A DNA stretch of 64,000 nt, from positions 1-64,000 of the forward strand of contig NZ_KL647137.1 in assembly GCF_000725805.1 (NCBI RefSeq), written 5' to 3'. Under the pieces are notes generated by a model. The model worked only from the letters and a program-made list of their open reading frames with translations, did not search any database and was not told where the DNA came from. This stretch comes from Streptomyces xanthophaeus. Lineage in GTDB: Bacteria; Actinomycetota; Actinomycetes; Streptomycetales; Streptomycetaceae. Shown piece by piece: positions 52,221-59,979 of this stretch. The position numbers and the translations under genes are program-made. Each line of letters begins with the position of its first letter. Positions within the stretch are counted from its first letter, which is position 1.

Positions 52221-53135
52221 GTGATCGACCCCCGCCGGCTGCGCATCCTGCGTGCCGTGGCGGACCACCGTACGGTGACCGCCGCGGCCGCAGCCCTGTA
52301 CCTCACCCCCTCCGCCGTTTCCCAGCAGCTCGCGGCGCTGGAGCAGGAGACCGGCCACGCCCTGCTCACCCGCAGCGGACGGGGCGTACGGCTCACCGCG
52401 GCCGGGGAGATCCTGGTCGGGCACGCCAACGAGGTACTGGCCCAGCTGGAGCGGGCCGAGGCCGAACTCGCCGCGTACGCGGGCGGCTCGGCGGGCGAGG
52501 TCACGGTGGCCGCCTTCGCCACGGGCATCGCCGAGGTGCTGGCCCCGGCGATCGCCGGCCTCGCCCTGGAGCACCCGGGCATCCGGCTGCGGGTCCGCGA
52601 CGCCGAGGGCGACCAGAGCCTGCCGATGCTGCTGGACGGCGAGGCGGACCTGGCGCTGGCGGTGGAGTACCGGGGCGGCCCGGGCGCGGAAGACGCCCGG
52701 CTCTCGGTCCTCCCGCTGTACGCGGAGCCCTTCGACGCCGTCCTGCCCTCCGGGCACCCGCTGGCCGACCTGCCCGCGGTGTCCCTGGCGGACCTGTCCG
52801 ACTCGGAGTGGGTGGGGCAGTACCCCGGCAACCCCTGTCACGACGTGACGCTGCTGGCCTGCGAACTGGCGGGGTTCCAGCCCCGGTTCCGACACTCCTC
52901 GGACGATTTCCGCGCCGTGACGGCCCTGGTGGGGGCGGGGGCCGGGGTGGCGCTCGTACCGCGCTCGGCGCTGCGCGGAATGGACCTCAAGGAGGTCCAG
53001 GTCCGCCCGGTCACCGGCGCCTCCGCCACCCGCCGCGTCTTCGCGGCCACCCGCCGCGGCGCCGAGTCCCACCCCCTGATCGCGCCGGTCCTGGCCGCCC
53101 TGGTGCGCGCGTCGGAACGGCTGCCCACGCACTGA
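52221..53135 (+). CDS. LysR-family transcriptional regulator
   Basis: 304 residues from GTG 52221; GACAAT 6 nt upstream may be a -10 (leaderless). N-terminal winged HTH (RRLRILRAVADHRTVTAAAA, ALYLTPSAVSQQLAALEQ) and a two-lobed effector domain (about 92-300). It follows kbl on the same strand by 74 nt, so it might control tdh-kbl, although LysR genes are usually divergent from their targets and the case is weak. Effector unknown. Confidence 0.92.
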   Translation: MIDPRRLRILRAVADHRTVTAAAAALYLTPSAVSQQLAALEQETGHALLTRSGRGVRLTAAGEILVGHANEVLAQLERAEAELAAYAGGSAGEVTVAAFATGIAEVLAPAIAGLALEHPGIRLRVRDAEGDQSLPMLLDGEADLALAVEYRGGPGAEDARLSVLPLYAEPFDAVLPSGHPLADLPAVSLADLSDSEWVGQYPGNPCHDVTLLACELAGFQPRFRHSSDDFRAVTALVGAGAGVALVPRSALRGMDLKEVQVRPVTGASATRRVFAATRRGAESHPLIAPVLAALVRASERLPTH

Positions 53136-53141
53136 GGCCGC

Positions 53142-53163
53142 CCGGCCCGGTGGTGCGGGCCGG
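53142..53163. terminator. Bidirectional terminator
   Basis: CCGGCCCG (53142-53149) and CGGGCCGG (53156-53163): perfect 8-bp stem, 6-nt loop, between the convergent LysR and secreted-protein genes. Confidence 0.65.
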
Positions 53164-53178
53164 TGCGGGGGCCGGGGC

Positions 53179-53739
53179 TCAGCGGCGGTTGCAGATCGCG
53201 TCGAAGGCGCGGTTGGCCGCGCGGGTCCAGCTCTGCCAGTAGACGTCGCTGTGCTCGGCGCTGCGGTCGGCCTCCGGCCGGGTGCTGCAGCTCAAGGCGG
53301 CCGCGGCGCGGCCTGCCTCGCCGCCGGCCAGGCGGCCCTGTTCGCGGTCGTTCCCGGTGCCCGGCGGGGTCGGCTTCTGCTGTGGGTCCTGGGGGTTCGG
53401 GGCCTTGACCACACGGCAGTTGACGAAGACGTCGGCCTGGTCCTCCGCGACGGCGAGGACCGTGTAGTCGACGTTCTTCTGGAAGCGCTTGAGCAGGAAG
53501 TTCCCGTTCGCGTCCACGTTCAGCCTCTGGGTCGTCTCCCCGTCGTTGAGGTTGCGGGGAGCCGTGAACCCCTCACCGGAGATGGTGACCGAGGTCCCGT
53601 CCGCCGAAGGCGTGACCGTACAGCTGGCGGCCGGGGCCGCCGCCGCGCCGGCGGTGGGCGCGAGGGCGAACGCGCCGCCGCACGCCACCGAGGAGACGAG
53701 CAGGGAGGCGATCAGGGCGCGCCGGGTGCGTCCGTACAT
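53179..53739 (-). CDS. Secreted four-cysteine protein, paralogue 3
   Basis: 186 residues from ATG 53739. Sec signal (MYGRTRRALIASLLVSSVAC, then GAAAAPA). The mature part starts SCTVTPSADGTSVTISGEGF, has LLKRFQKNVDYTVLA and FVNCRVVKAP, and a helical end with GGEAGRAAAALSC, HSDVYWQSWTRAANRAF and DAICNRR. The four-cysteine layout and RFQK(N/S) segment match the tandem pair at 7055-8249, though the second half is more diverged and the SNTHKKP linker is replaced by a Pro/Gln-rich one. Function is unknown. Confidence 0.83.
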   Translation of the reverse strand: MYGRTRRALIASLLVSSVACGGAFALAPTAGAAAAPAASCTVTPSADGTSVTISGEGFTAPRNLNDGETTQRLNVDANGNFLLKRFQKNVDYTVLAVAEDQADVFVNCRVVKAPNPQDPQQKPTPPGTGNDREQGRLAGGEAGRAAAALSCSTRPEADRSAEHSDVYWQSWTRAANRAFDAICNRR

Positions 53740-53870
53740 GCTGGTGCCCCCGTTCGGGGGAGACGAAGGCGGGCGCTGCCCACCCCTTCCCCTCCATGCT
53801 CCGCCGCCCGCCGCGGGGTGTCGACCGGGGCCTCGCAACCCCGCAGGGCCCCTCACCCCCGCAGGACCCC

Positions 53871-54650
53871 TCACACCCGAAGGACCTCCACGCCCGCCGC
53901 GGTGAACGCCTGCGCGACGTCGTCGGCCAGACCCGTGTCCGTGACCAGGACGTCCACCGCCGACGTCGCGCAGATGCGGGCGAAGGCCCGTACGCCGAGC
54001 TTGCTGGAGTCCGCCGCGACGACCACCCGGCGGGCCCGTTCGCACAGCAGGCGGTTGACCGAGGCCTCGTCCTCGTGGCGGGTAGCCGCGCCGTCCACCG
54101 GGTCGAACCCGTCCACGCCGAGCACCGCGGTGTCCACGCTGAGCTGCCCGAGGACGGCCTCGGCGAGCGGGCCCGTGAGCTCGTACGACTGGGGGCGGGC
54201 CACGCCACCCGTCAGGACGATCTTGAACTGCGGGCGGATCACCAGCTCGCCCGCGATGTTGAGGGCGTTGGTGACCACGGTCAGCGCCGGTGTGCCCGTG
54301 GCGAGGTCCGGGCGTCCGGCCAGGGCGCGGGCCACCTCGGTGGTCGTGGTGCCGCCGGTCAGGCCGATCACCTCGCCCGGGGTGATCAGGGCGGCCACCG
54401 CCCCGCTGATCCGCTGCTTCTCGGCAGCGCGGCGCGAGGTGCGGTAGCGCAGCGGGAGTTCGTACGAGACCCCGTGCAGCACCGCCCCGCCGCGGGTGCG
54501 CACCAGGAGTTGCTGCTCGGCGAGCTGGTCGAGGTCGCGGCGGATGGTCGCGGCGGACACGCCGAGGGTCTCGGCCGCCGGCTCCACCTCCAGCTCGCCC
54601 CGGTCCACGAGCAGGTCCAGCAGTGCCTGCCAGCGCTCCTTGCGGGTCAT
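53871..54650 (-). CDS. DeoR-family sugar-operon repressor (AgaR-like)
   Basis: 259 residues. N-terminal DeoR HTH (ERWQALLDLLVDRGELEVEP, AAETLGVSAATIRRDLDQL) and a phospho-sugar-binding DeoRC domain (about 75-235, LTGGTTTTEVARAL, NALNIAGEL, GVDGFDPVDGAATRHEDEA, VVAADSSKLG). It presumably represses the divergent SIS-aldolase operon and is released by a phosphorylated sugar. A 190-bp shared region holds the operon promoter. Confidence 0.92.
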   Translation of the reverse strand: MTRKERWQALLDLLVDRGELEVEPAAETLGVSAATIRRDLDQLAEQQLLVRTRGGAVLHGVSYELPLRYRTSRRAAEKQRISGAVAALITPGEVIGLTGGTTTTEVARALAGRPDLATGTPALTVVTNALNIAGELVIRPQFKIVLTGGVARPQSYELTGPLAEAVLGQLSVDTAVLGVDGFDPVDGAATRHEDEASVNRLLCERARRVVVAADSSKLGVRAFARICATSAVDVLVTDTGLADDVAQAFTAAGVEVLRV

Positions 54651-54722
54651 CGGCCGCCCCCTTCGGTGTTCTCCATCGGCCTACGTGCCGACACTAACTC
54701 AGGGGATCATTTCCGTTGATGC

Positions 54723-54752
54723 TTGAAGTTGCGCGAAAGTGCCAGCTATCTT
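54723..54752 (+). promoter_or_regulatory. Promoter of the SIS-aldolase operon
   Basis: TTGAAG (54723-54728), 18-bp spacer, TATCTT (54747-54752). TTTCCG and GCGAAA half-sites around 54709-54738 are candidate DeoR-type operator elements. Confidence 0.55.
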
Positions 54753-54840
54753 GCAGGAAAACGCATACTCCGTCGTGCTGCACCACCGCATGAACGCACC
54801 AAGCGCCATTCAGACCCACCCGCCGTATCAGGGAGCCTGC

Positions 54841-55743
54841 ATGAGTCACGTCGCGTACGAGTCGGGCACGCAGCCCGAATGCTGGGAGCGGGCCGCCGAA
54901 CTGGCCCCGGCGCGGCGGGCGGTGCTCCCGCAGAGGGGGGAGCGTACCGCGATCGTCGGGTGCGGGACCTCGTACTACATGGCCCAGGCGGCCGCGGCGC
55001 TGCGCGAGGAGGCGGGGCAGGGGGAGACCGACGCCTTCGCCGCCTCCGAGTTCCCCCGCCACCGGCGCTACGACCGCGTCGTCGCCCTCACCCGCTCGGG
55101 GACCACCACCGAGGTGCTGGACCTGCTGTCCGGGCTGCGGGACGCGGGCGTGCCCACGACCGCCGTCATCGGCGATCCGGCGACGCCGGTGATGAGCGTC
55201 GCGGACGAGCTCGTCGTCCTCGACTTCGCCGACGAACAGTCCGTCGTGCAGACCCGCTTCGCGACCACCGCCCTGACCCTGCTGCGCGCCCACCTCGGGC
55301 TGCACGACGACGGCGTGGTCGCCGACGCCCGCACGGCGCTGGCCGAACCGCTGCCCGCCGAGGCCGAGAGCCGGGGGCAGTTCACCTTCCTCGGCCGCGG
55401 CTGGAGCGTCGGCCTCGCGCACGAGGCGGCGCTGAAGATGCGCGAGGCCTCGCTGTCCTGGGCCGAGTCCTATCCGGCGATGGAGTACCGGCACGGCCCG
55501 ATCAGCGTCTCCGGGCCCGGTACCGTCACCTGGTCGCTCGGCGAGGCCCCCGAAGGGCTCGCCGAACAGGTCCGCGGCACCGGCGCCCAGTGGGTGGCCG
55601 GCCGGCTCGACCCGCTGGCCGAGCTGGTCCGGGTGCACCGGCTGGCGCTCGCCGTCGCGGCCCGCCAGGGCCTCGACCCGGACGCGCCGCGCCACCTGAC
55701 CCGCTCGGTCGTCCTCACCACGGGCGAGGAGGCGGTCCGATGA
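54841..55743 (+). CDS. SIS-domain aminosugar isomerase/deaminase (AgaS-like)
   Basis: 300 residues from ATG 54841 with AGGGAG upstream. Two SIS domains: TAIVGCGTSYYMAQAAAALR with VVALTRSGTTTEVLDLL, and FTFLGRGWSVGLAHEAALKM with REASLSWAESYPAMEYRHGP, typical of glucosamine/galactosamine-6-phosphate isomerases of the AgaS/FrlB group. It would convert an aminosugar phosphate to a ketose phosphate, releasing ammonia. It overlaps the aldolase start (ATGA) and is divergent from deoR. The sugar is not determined. Confidence 0.88.
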   Translation: MSHVAYESGTQPECWERAAELAPARRAVLPQRGERTAIVGCGTSYYMAQAAAALREEAGQGETDAFAASEFPRHRRYDRVVALTRSGTTTEVLDLLSGLRDAGVPTTAVIGDPATPVMSVADELVVLDFADEQSVVQTRFATTALTLLRAHLGLHDDGVVADARTALAEPLPAEAESRGQFTFLGRGWSVGLAHEAALKMREASLSWAESYPAMEYRHGPISVSGPGTVTWSLGEAPEGLAEQVRGTGAQWVAGRLDPLAELVRVHRLALAVAARQGLDPDAPRHLTRSVVLTTGEEAVR

Positions 55744-56576
55744 GCCTCGTCCCCGCCGGACCGCTCGTCCTGGACGCTGCCGCCGCGGGCCGCGCCGTCG
55801 CCGCGTTCAACATCATCACGCTGGAGCACGCCGAGGCCGTCGTGGCCGGCGCGGAGGCTGCCGGGCTGCCGGTCATCCTCCAGCTGAGCGAGAACGCCGT
55901 GAAGTTCCGCGCCGGACAGCTGCTGCCCATCTCCCGCGCGGCCGCCGCCTGCGCGGCCGCGGCCTCGGTCCCGGTCGGACTCCACCTGGACCACGTCAAG
56001 AGCCCCGACCTCCTCCAGCAGGCCTGCGACGCCGGATACAGCTCCGTCATGTACGACGCCGCCCACCTGCCGTACGGCGAGAACCTGGAGGCCACCCGCT
56101 CGGCCGCCGACTGGGCCCACGCCAACGGGCTGTGGATCGAGGCGGAGCTGGGGGAGGTGGGCGGCAAGAACGGGGCCGCGCCCCTGGACCCGCACGCGCC
56201 GGGCGCGCGTACGGACCCCGACGAGGCGCGGCGGTTCGTCGCCGACTCCGGGGTCGACGCACTGGCCGTCGCCATCGGCAGCAGCCACGCGATGACCAGC
56301 CGCACCGCCGCCCTGGACCACGCGCTGCTGGCACGGCTGGCCAAGACGGTCGACGTGCCGCTGGTCCTGCACGGCTCCTCCGGGCTGCCGGACGCGGAGC
56401 TCGCGGCGGCCGTCGCGGGAGGCATCCGCAAGGTCAACATCGGCACCGCGCTGAACGTGGCCATGACCGAGGCCATCCGCACCCACCTGACCCCGGCGGA
56501 CCCCCGCCCTTACCTCACGGCCGCCCGTACGGCGATGGCCGCCACGGCCGAGGCCATGATCTGCGCCCTGAACTGA
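55740..56576 (+). CDS. Class II ketose-bisphosphate aldolase
   Basis: 278 residues. Zinc aldolase of the KbaY/GatY/FbaA family: VAAFNIITLEHAEAVV, GLHLDHVKSPDLLQQA (catalytic Asp and Zn His), EAELGEVGGKNG, VAIGSSHAM (metal His), VLHGSSGLPDAEL and IRKVNIGTALNVAM (phosphate site). It splits tagatose- or fructose-1,6-bisphosphate. Coupled to the SIS gene under a DeoR repressor, tagatose-bisphosphate from galactosamine-type sugars is the more likely substrate (inference); no sugar kinase or transporter gene is adjacent. Confidence 0.92.
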   Translation: MSLVPAGPLVLDAAAAGRAVAAFNIITLEHAEAVVAGAEAAGLPVILQLSENAVKFRAGQLLPISRAAAACAAAASVPVGLHLDHVKSPDLLQQACDAGYSSVMYDAAHLPYGENLEATRSAADWAHANGLWIEAELGEVGGKNGAAPLDPHAPGARTDPDEARRFVADSGVDALAVAIGSSHAMTSRTAALDHALLARLAKTVDVPLVLHGSSGLPDAELAAAVAGGIRKVNIGTALNVAMTEAIRTHLTPADPRPYLTAARTAMAATAEAMICALN

Positions 56577-56629
56577 CGGCGAGCGGCGGGCCGGCGCAAA
56601 CCCCCGGCCCGCCGACCCTTCCGGATTCT

Positions 56630-56643
56630 TGGAACAAGTTCTA
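56630..56643. promoter_or_regulatory. KstR-like palindrome upstream of acyl-CoA dehydrogenase
   Basis: TGGAACAAGTTCTA fits the TNNAACNNGTTNNA pattern known for the KstR TetR repressor of actinobacterial sterol catabolism. It overlaps a probable -10 (TAGTCT, 56642-56647) 55 bp before the gene start. Confidence 0.5.
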
Positions 56644-56697
56644 GTCTGCCCCCGCCGCCACAGCGACCGGCTGGACCGCGAGACTCCCGGAGGGGCC

Positions 56698-57888
56698 GTG
56701 CACCTCGAATACACGCCAGAGCAGCAGCAGTTGCGCACCGAGCTGCGCGCCTACTTCGCCGAGTTGGTGCCCGAGGACGTCTACGCCCGCTACGAGGACC
56801 CGGCCGCCCAGAAGCGGTTCTACCGGGAGACCATCCGCCGGCTCGGCGCGGACGGCTGGCTCGGGGTCGGCTGGCCCAAGGAGTACGGCGGCCGGGGCAT
56901 GTCCGCGATGGACCAGTTCATCTTCTTCGACGAGGCCGCGCAGGCCGTCGTACCGCTGCCCCTGATGGCCCTGAACACCGTCGGGCCGACCATCATGCAG
57001 TTCGGCACCGACGAGCAGAAGGCGTACTTCCTGCCGAAGATCCTCTCGGGCGAGATCGACTTCGCGATCGGCTACAGCGAGCCCGACGCGGGCACCGACC
57101 TCGCCGCGCTCAAGTGCAAGGCGGTGCGCGAGGGCGACGAGGCGAGCGGCACCTACGTCGTCAACGGCCAGAAGATCTGGACCACCAACGGGGACACCGC
57201 CGACTGGGTCTGGCTGGCCGTCCGCACGGACCCGGACGCGCCCGCGCACAAGGGCATCACCATGCTCCTCGTGCCGACCTCGGACCCAGGCTACTCCTGC
57301 ACCCTCATCAACACCCTGGCCTCGCACGACACCACGGCCAGCTACTACGAGGACATCCGCGTCCCCGCGAGCCACCGCGTCGGCCAGGAGAACAAGGGCT
57401 GGCGCCTGATCACCAACCAGCTCAACCACGAACGCGTCACCCTGGCCGCGCACGGCACCATGGCCATCCGCGCCCTGCACGACGTCCAGCGCTGGGCCGC
57501 CGGGACGAAGCTCGCCGACGGCCGCCGCGTCATCGACCTCTCCTGGGTCCGCGGCCGCCTGGCCCGCACCCACGCCCGGCTCGACGCGATGAAGCTGCTC
57601 AACTGGCAGATGGTCAACGCGGTCCAGGACGGCACCCTCACCCCGCAGGACGCCTCCGCAGTGAAGGTGTACGGCTCCGAGGCCCGCCGGGACGCGTACG
57701 CCTGGCTGATGGAGGTCGTCGGCGCGGCCGGTTCCCTCAAGGACGGCTCCGCCGGAGCGGTCCTGCACGGCGAACTCGAACGCGGCTACCGCAGCGCGGT
57801 CATCTTCACCTTCGGCGGCGGCAACAACGAGGTCCAGCGCGAGATCATCTCCTGGATCGGCCTGGGCATGCCCCGCGTCCGCCGCTGA
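56698..57888 (+). CDS. Acyl-CoA dehydrogenase
   Basis: 396 residues from GTG 56698 (GGAGGGG just upstream). Acyl-CoA dehydrogenase domains: helical N-terminus (YTPEQQQLRTELRAYFAELV, LGVGWPKEYGGRGM), flavin-binding middle (FAIGYSEPDAGTDLAALKCK, IWTTNGDTADWVWL) and C-terminal helices (LAAHGTMAIRAL, GGGNNEVQREIISWIGLGMP). It oxidises an acyl-CoA at the alpha-beta bond and passes electrons to ETF. It resembles FadE types that act as heteromers on steroid side chains or branched acids, which fits the KstR-like site upstream. No catalytic Glu can be assigned with certainty by eye. Confidence 0.9.
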   Translation: MHLEYTPEQQQLRTELRAYFAELVPEDVYARYEDPAAQKRFYRETIRRLGADGWLGVGWPKEYGGRGMSAMDQFIFFDEAAQAVVPLPLMALNTVGPTIMQFGTDEQKAYFLPKILSGEIDFAIGYSEPDAGTDLAALKCKAVREGDEASGTYVVNGQKIWTTNGDTADWVWLAVRTDPDAPAHKGITMLLVPTSDPGYSCTLINTLASHDTTASYYEDIRVPASHRVGQENKGWRLITNQLNHERVTLAAHGTMAIRALHDVQRWAAGTKLADGRRVIDLSWVRGRLARTHARLDAMKLLNWQMVNAVQDGTLTPQDASAVKVYGSEARRDAYAWLMEVVGAAGSLKDGSAGAVLHGELERGYRSAVIFTFGGGNNEVQREIISWIGLGMPRVRR

Positions 57889-57897
57889 CCTCCCGCC

Positions 57898-58725
57898 CTA
57901 CGCGTGCTCCTCGACCCGGTCCTTGGCCCACCACAGGAACGCGGCGGAGTGCTGCTGGTGCGCGAAGCCGTCGCCCACCAGGGTGTGCAGGAGGTCGTTG
58001 CTCCAGAGGATGAGGCGGCCCCGGGTCCAGTTCACCGACTCGGGTGCCGGCAGCTCCAGCCCGTACACCTTGCGCGCGATCTCCCGCTTGCCGCCCGCCT
58101 CCGTCGTGTACTTGAGGATCGTCAGGAACCGGTCGGGATGCACCACGCAGAGCACCCTCGTCAGGAGGGCCTCCTTGAAACCGGTCATCGCGAACGGCTT
58201 CGCGCCGTCCAGCAGTTGCTGGAACCGGTCCTCCAGCGGCACGTCTGCGGGTCCGTACAGGAGGTACTCGACCGTCGCACGGGTCGCCTCGCCCGCCAGT
58301 GCGTCGCCCATGTCGTTCCAGGCGGAGTTGAAGGTGGCCTGGTTCCCGGGCCGGGCCCCGATCTCGGAGTTGGCGAAGTCCTTCAGGAGCCGCGGGCTGC
58401 CGGTGCGCAGGCCCTCGGGGGAGAAGACCCGCTGGTACTTCGCCCAGTACGCGGCCACTTCGGGAGCGGAGCCCGGCCTGACGGCCAGGTACTGCTCCTT
58501 CAGCCGGTCCACCCGCTCCCGCCGCGCGGGATCGACATCCTCCGGTTTCGGGAACCGGGCCTTGAGGTCGCCGAAGGCGCGGGGCGGATTCTTCTGCACG
58601 GGCGCGGCTTCCCGGTGCTCCCACTCGTAGCCGCACCGGTGCCTGACCATCCGGCGTCCACCGTCGAGCGTGCGGGCCTCGACGTCCTCGTCGTCACTGC
58701 ACAGCGGACACATGGGCACGGCCAC
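57898..58725 (-). CDS. Zinc-ribbon hypothetical protein
   Basis: 275 residues from GTG 58725, with GGGGGG 5 nt upstream. Residues 6-40 form a ribbon-like CPLC ... HRCGYEWEH motif. The remaining 230 residues are helical with recognisable blocks: AAYWAKYQRVFSPEGLRTGS, LLKDFANSEIGARPGNQATF, FKEALLTRVLCVVHPDRFLT, ILKYTTEAGGKREIARKVYG and HQQHSAAFLWWAKDRVEEH. I do not recognise the family; the nucleic-acid-binding look of the ribbon and the long conserved domain recall hypothetical proteins near restriction loci, but no nuclease or methylase gene is nearby. It is divergent from the MpaB-like gene. Confidence 0.78.
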   Translation of the reverse strand: MAVPMCPLCSDDEDVEARTLDGGRRMVRHRCGYEWEHREAAPVQKNPPRAFGDLKARFPKPEDVDPARRERVDRLKEQYLAVRPGSAPEVAAYWAKYQRVFSPEGLRTGSPRLLKDFANSEIGARPGNQATFNSAWNDMGDALAGEATRATVEYLLYGPADVPLEDRFQQLLDGAKPFAMTGFKEALLTRVLCVVHPDRFLTILKYTTEAGGKREIARKVYGLELPAPESVNWTRGRLILWSNDLLHTLVGDGFAHQQHSAAFLWWAKDRVEEHA

Positions 58726-59019
58726 GGCTACCCCCCGTTCGGAGGCCACCCGGCCCCGCACGCGGGAGCGTACTCCGCAGCCGCTCACCCGGTCAGCCGG
58801 ACCGGCGCACCCGTCCGCCGTGGTCCGGCACCTTGCAGCGGTCACCCGCGAGCACCCCTCCGGAGCCCCGGCCCGCCCGCGGCCCGCCGCGTGCCGAGGA
58901 GTGGATCACCGGTGTCCTGGGAAACGTGATGGAGTGGACGCGAGGACACCGGTACGCCCGCCGACAGCGACCCGGGTCCGCGCGCGAGCGCTCCCGGCAA
59001 CCCGCCCAGGAGGTGTGAG

Positions 59020-59979
59020 ATGCGGCCACGTACCGACGAGCAAGCGGACCCCGTCCGCGGGCCCGACCCCGGGCTCTACGGGCCGGCGTCCGTCACCTGG
59101 CAGTGCCACGGGGACCCGGTCATGTGGATCGCCGGGGTACGCGCCCTGTACCTGCAGGCCCTGCACCCGCGGGCCGTGCGCGGGGTCAGGGCGAACTCCT
59201 CCTTCGAGCAGGACGGCTGGGGGCGGCTGATGCGCACCGCCGACTTCGTCGGCACCCTCACCTACGGCACCACCGAGGAGGCCGAACGGGCCGGGGCGCG
59301 GGTCCGCGGGATCCACCGCAAGCTGTCCGCGACCGACCCGGACAGCGGCCGCACGTTCCGCGTCGACGACCCCGAGCTGCTGCTGTGGATCCACTGCGCC
59401 CAGATCGACAGCTTCCTGCACGTCCTGCGCCGCTCCGGCGTCCCCCTCACCCCCGCCCAGGCCGACCGCTACGTCGACGAGAACCGCGTCAACGCCCGGC
59501 TCGTCGGCCTCGACCCCGCCGGGGTCCCCCGGGACACGGAGGAGCTGGCCGCGTACTTCGGGCAGGTCCGCCCCGCGCTCGCCGCAGGCGCCGACGCCCT
59601 CGCCGTGGACGCCTTCCTGCGCAGCCCGCCCGTCCCCGCACTCCTGGTCCCTGGCCGAAACCTGCTGTGGCGCCCGCTGGCGGGCCTCGCGTACGGTTCC
59701 CTCCCCGGCTGGGCACACCAGCTGTACGGGCGGCCCGCACCGGCCCCACGGGTCGTCACCCGCCGCATGCGCCTCACAGGTCGCGTGCTGCGCAGCATTC
59801 CCGCAGGTCTACGCTGGCAGCTGCCTCCAGGTCACATCTTGAAAGCGATGCGTCGCATGGGCCCCGGGAGCCGCCCCTCGACGTACACACTGCGTACATC
59901 AGCGGCCATACTGGACGGGCCGGGGAGGGCGCAGCACGACGACGGGGGCGGCTTTAAGACATGGCGGAGTCCAGACTGA
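59020..59979 (+). CDS. MpaB/DUF2236-family oxygenase
   Basis: 319 residues; ATG 59020 follows AGGAGGTG. DUF2236/MpaB pattern: GPASVTWQCHGDPVMWIAGV, LYLQALHPRAVRGVRANSSF, FVGTLTYGTTEEAERAGARV with RGIHRKLSATD, and LLWIHCAQIDSFLHVL containing the His residues expected to hold haem b. Related proteins include rubber oxygenase (Lcp) and fungal MpaB. The substrate is unknown. The 3' end overlaps the kinase gene by 19 nt, implying co-expression. Confidence 0.9.
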   Translation: MRPRTDEQADPVRGPDPGLYGPASVTWQCHGDPVMWIAGVRALYLQALHPRAVRGVRANSSFEQDGWGRLMRTADFVGTLTYGTTEEAERAGARVRGIHRKLSATDPDSGRTFRVDDPELLLWIHCAQIDSFLHVLRRSGVPLTPAQADRYVDENRVNARLVGLDPAGVPRDTEELAAYFGQVRPALAAGADALAVDAFLRSPPVPALLVPGRNLLWRPLAGLAYGSLPGWAHQLYGRPAPAPRVVTRRMRLTGRVLRSIPAGLRWQLPPGHILKAMRRMGPGSRPSTYTLRTSAAILDGPGRAQHDDGGGFKTWRSPD

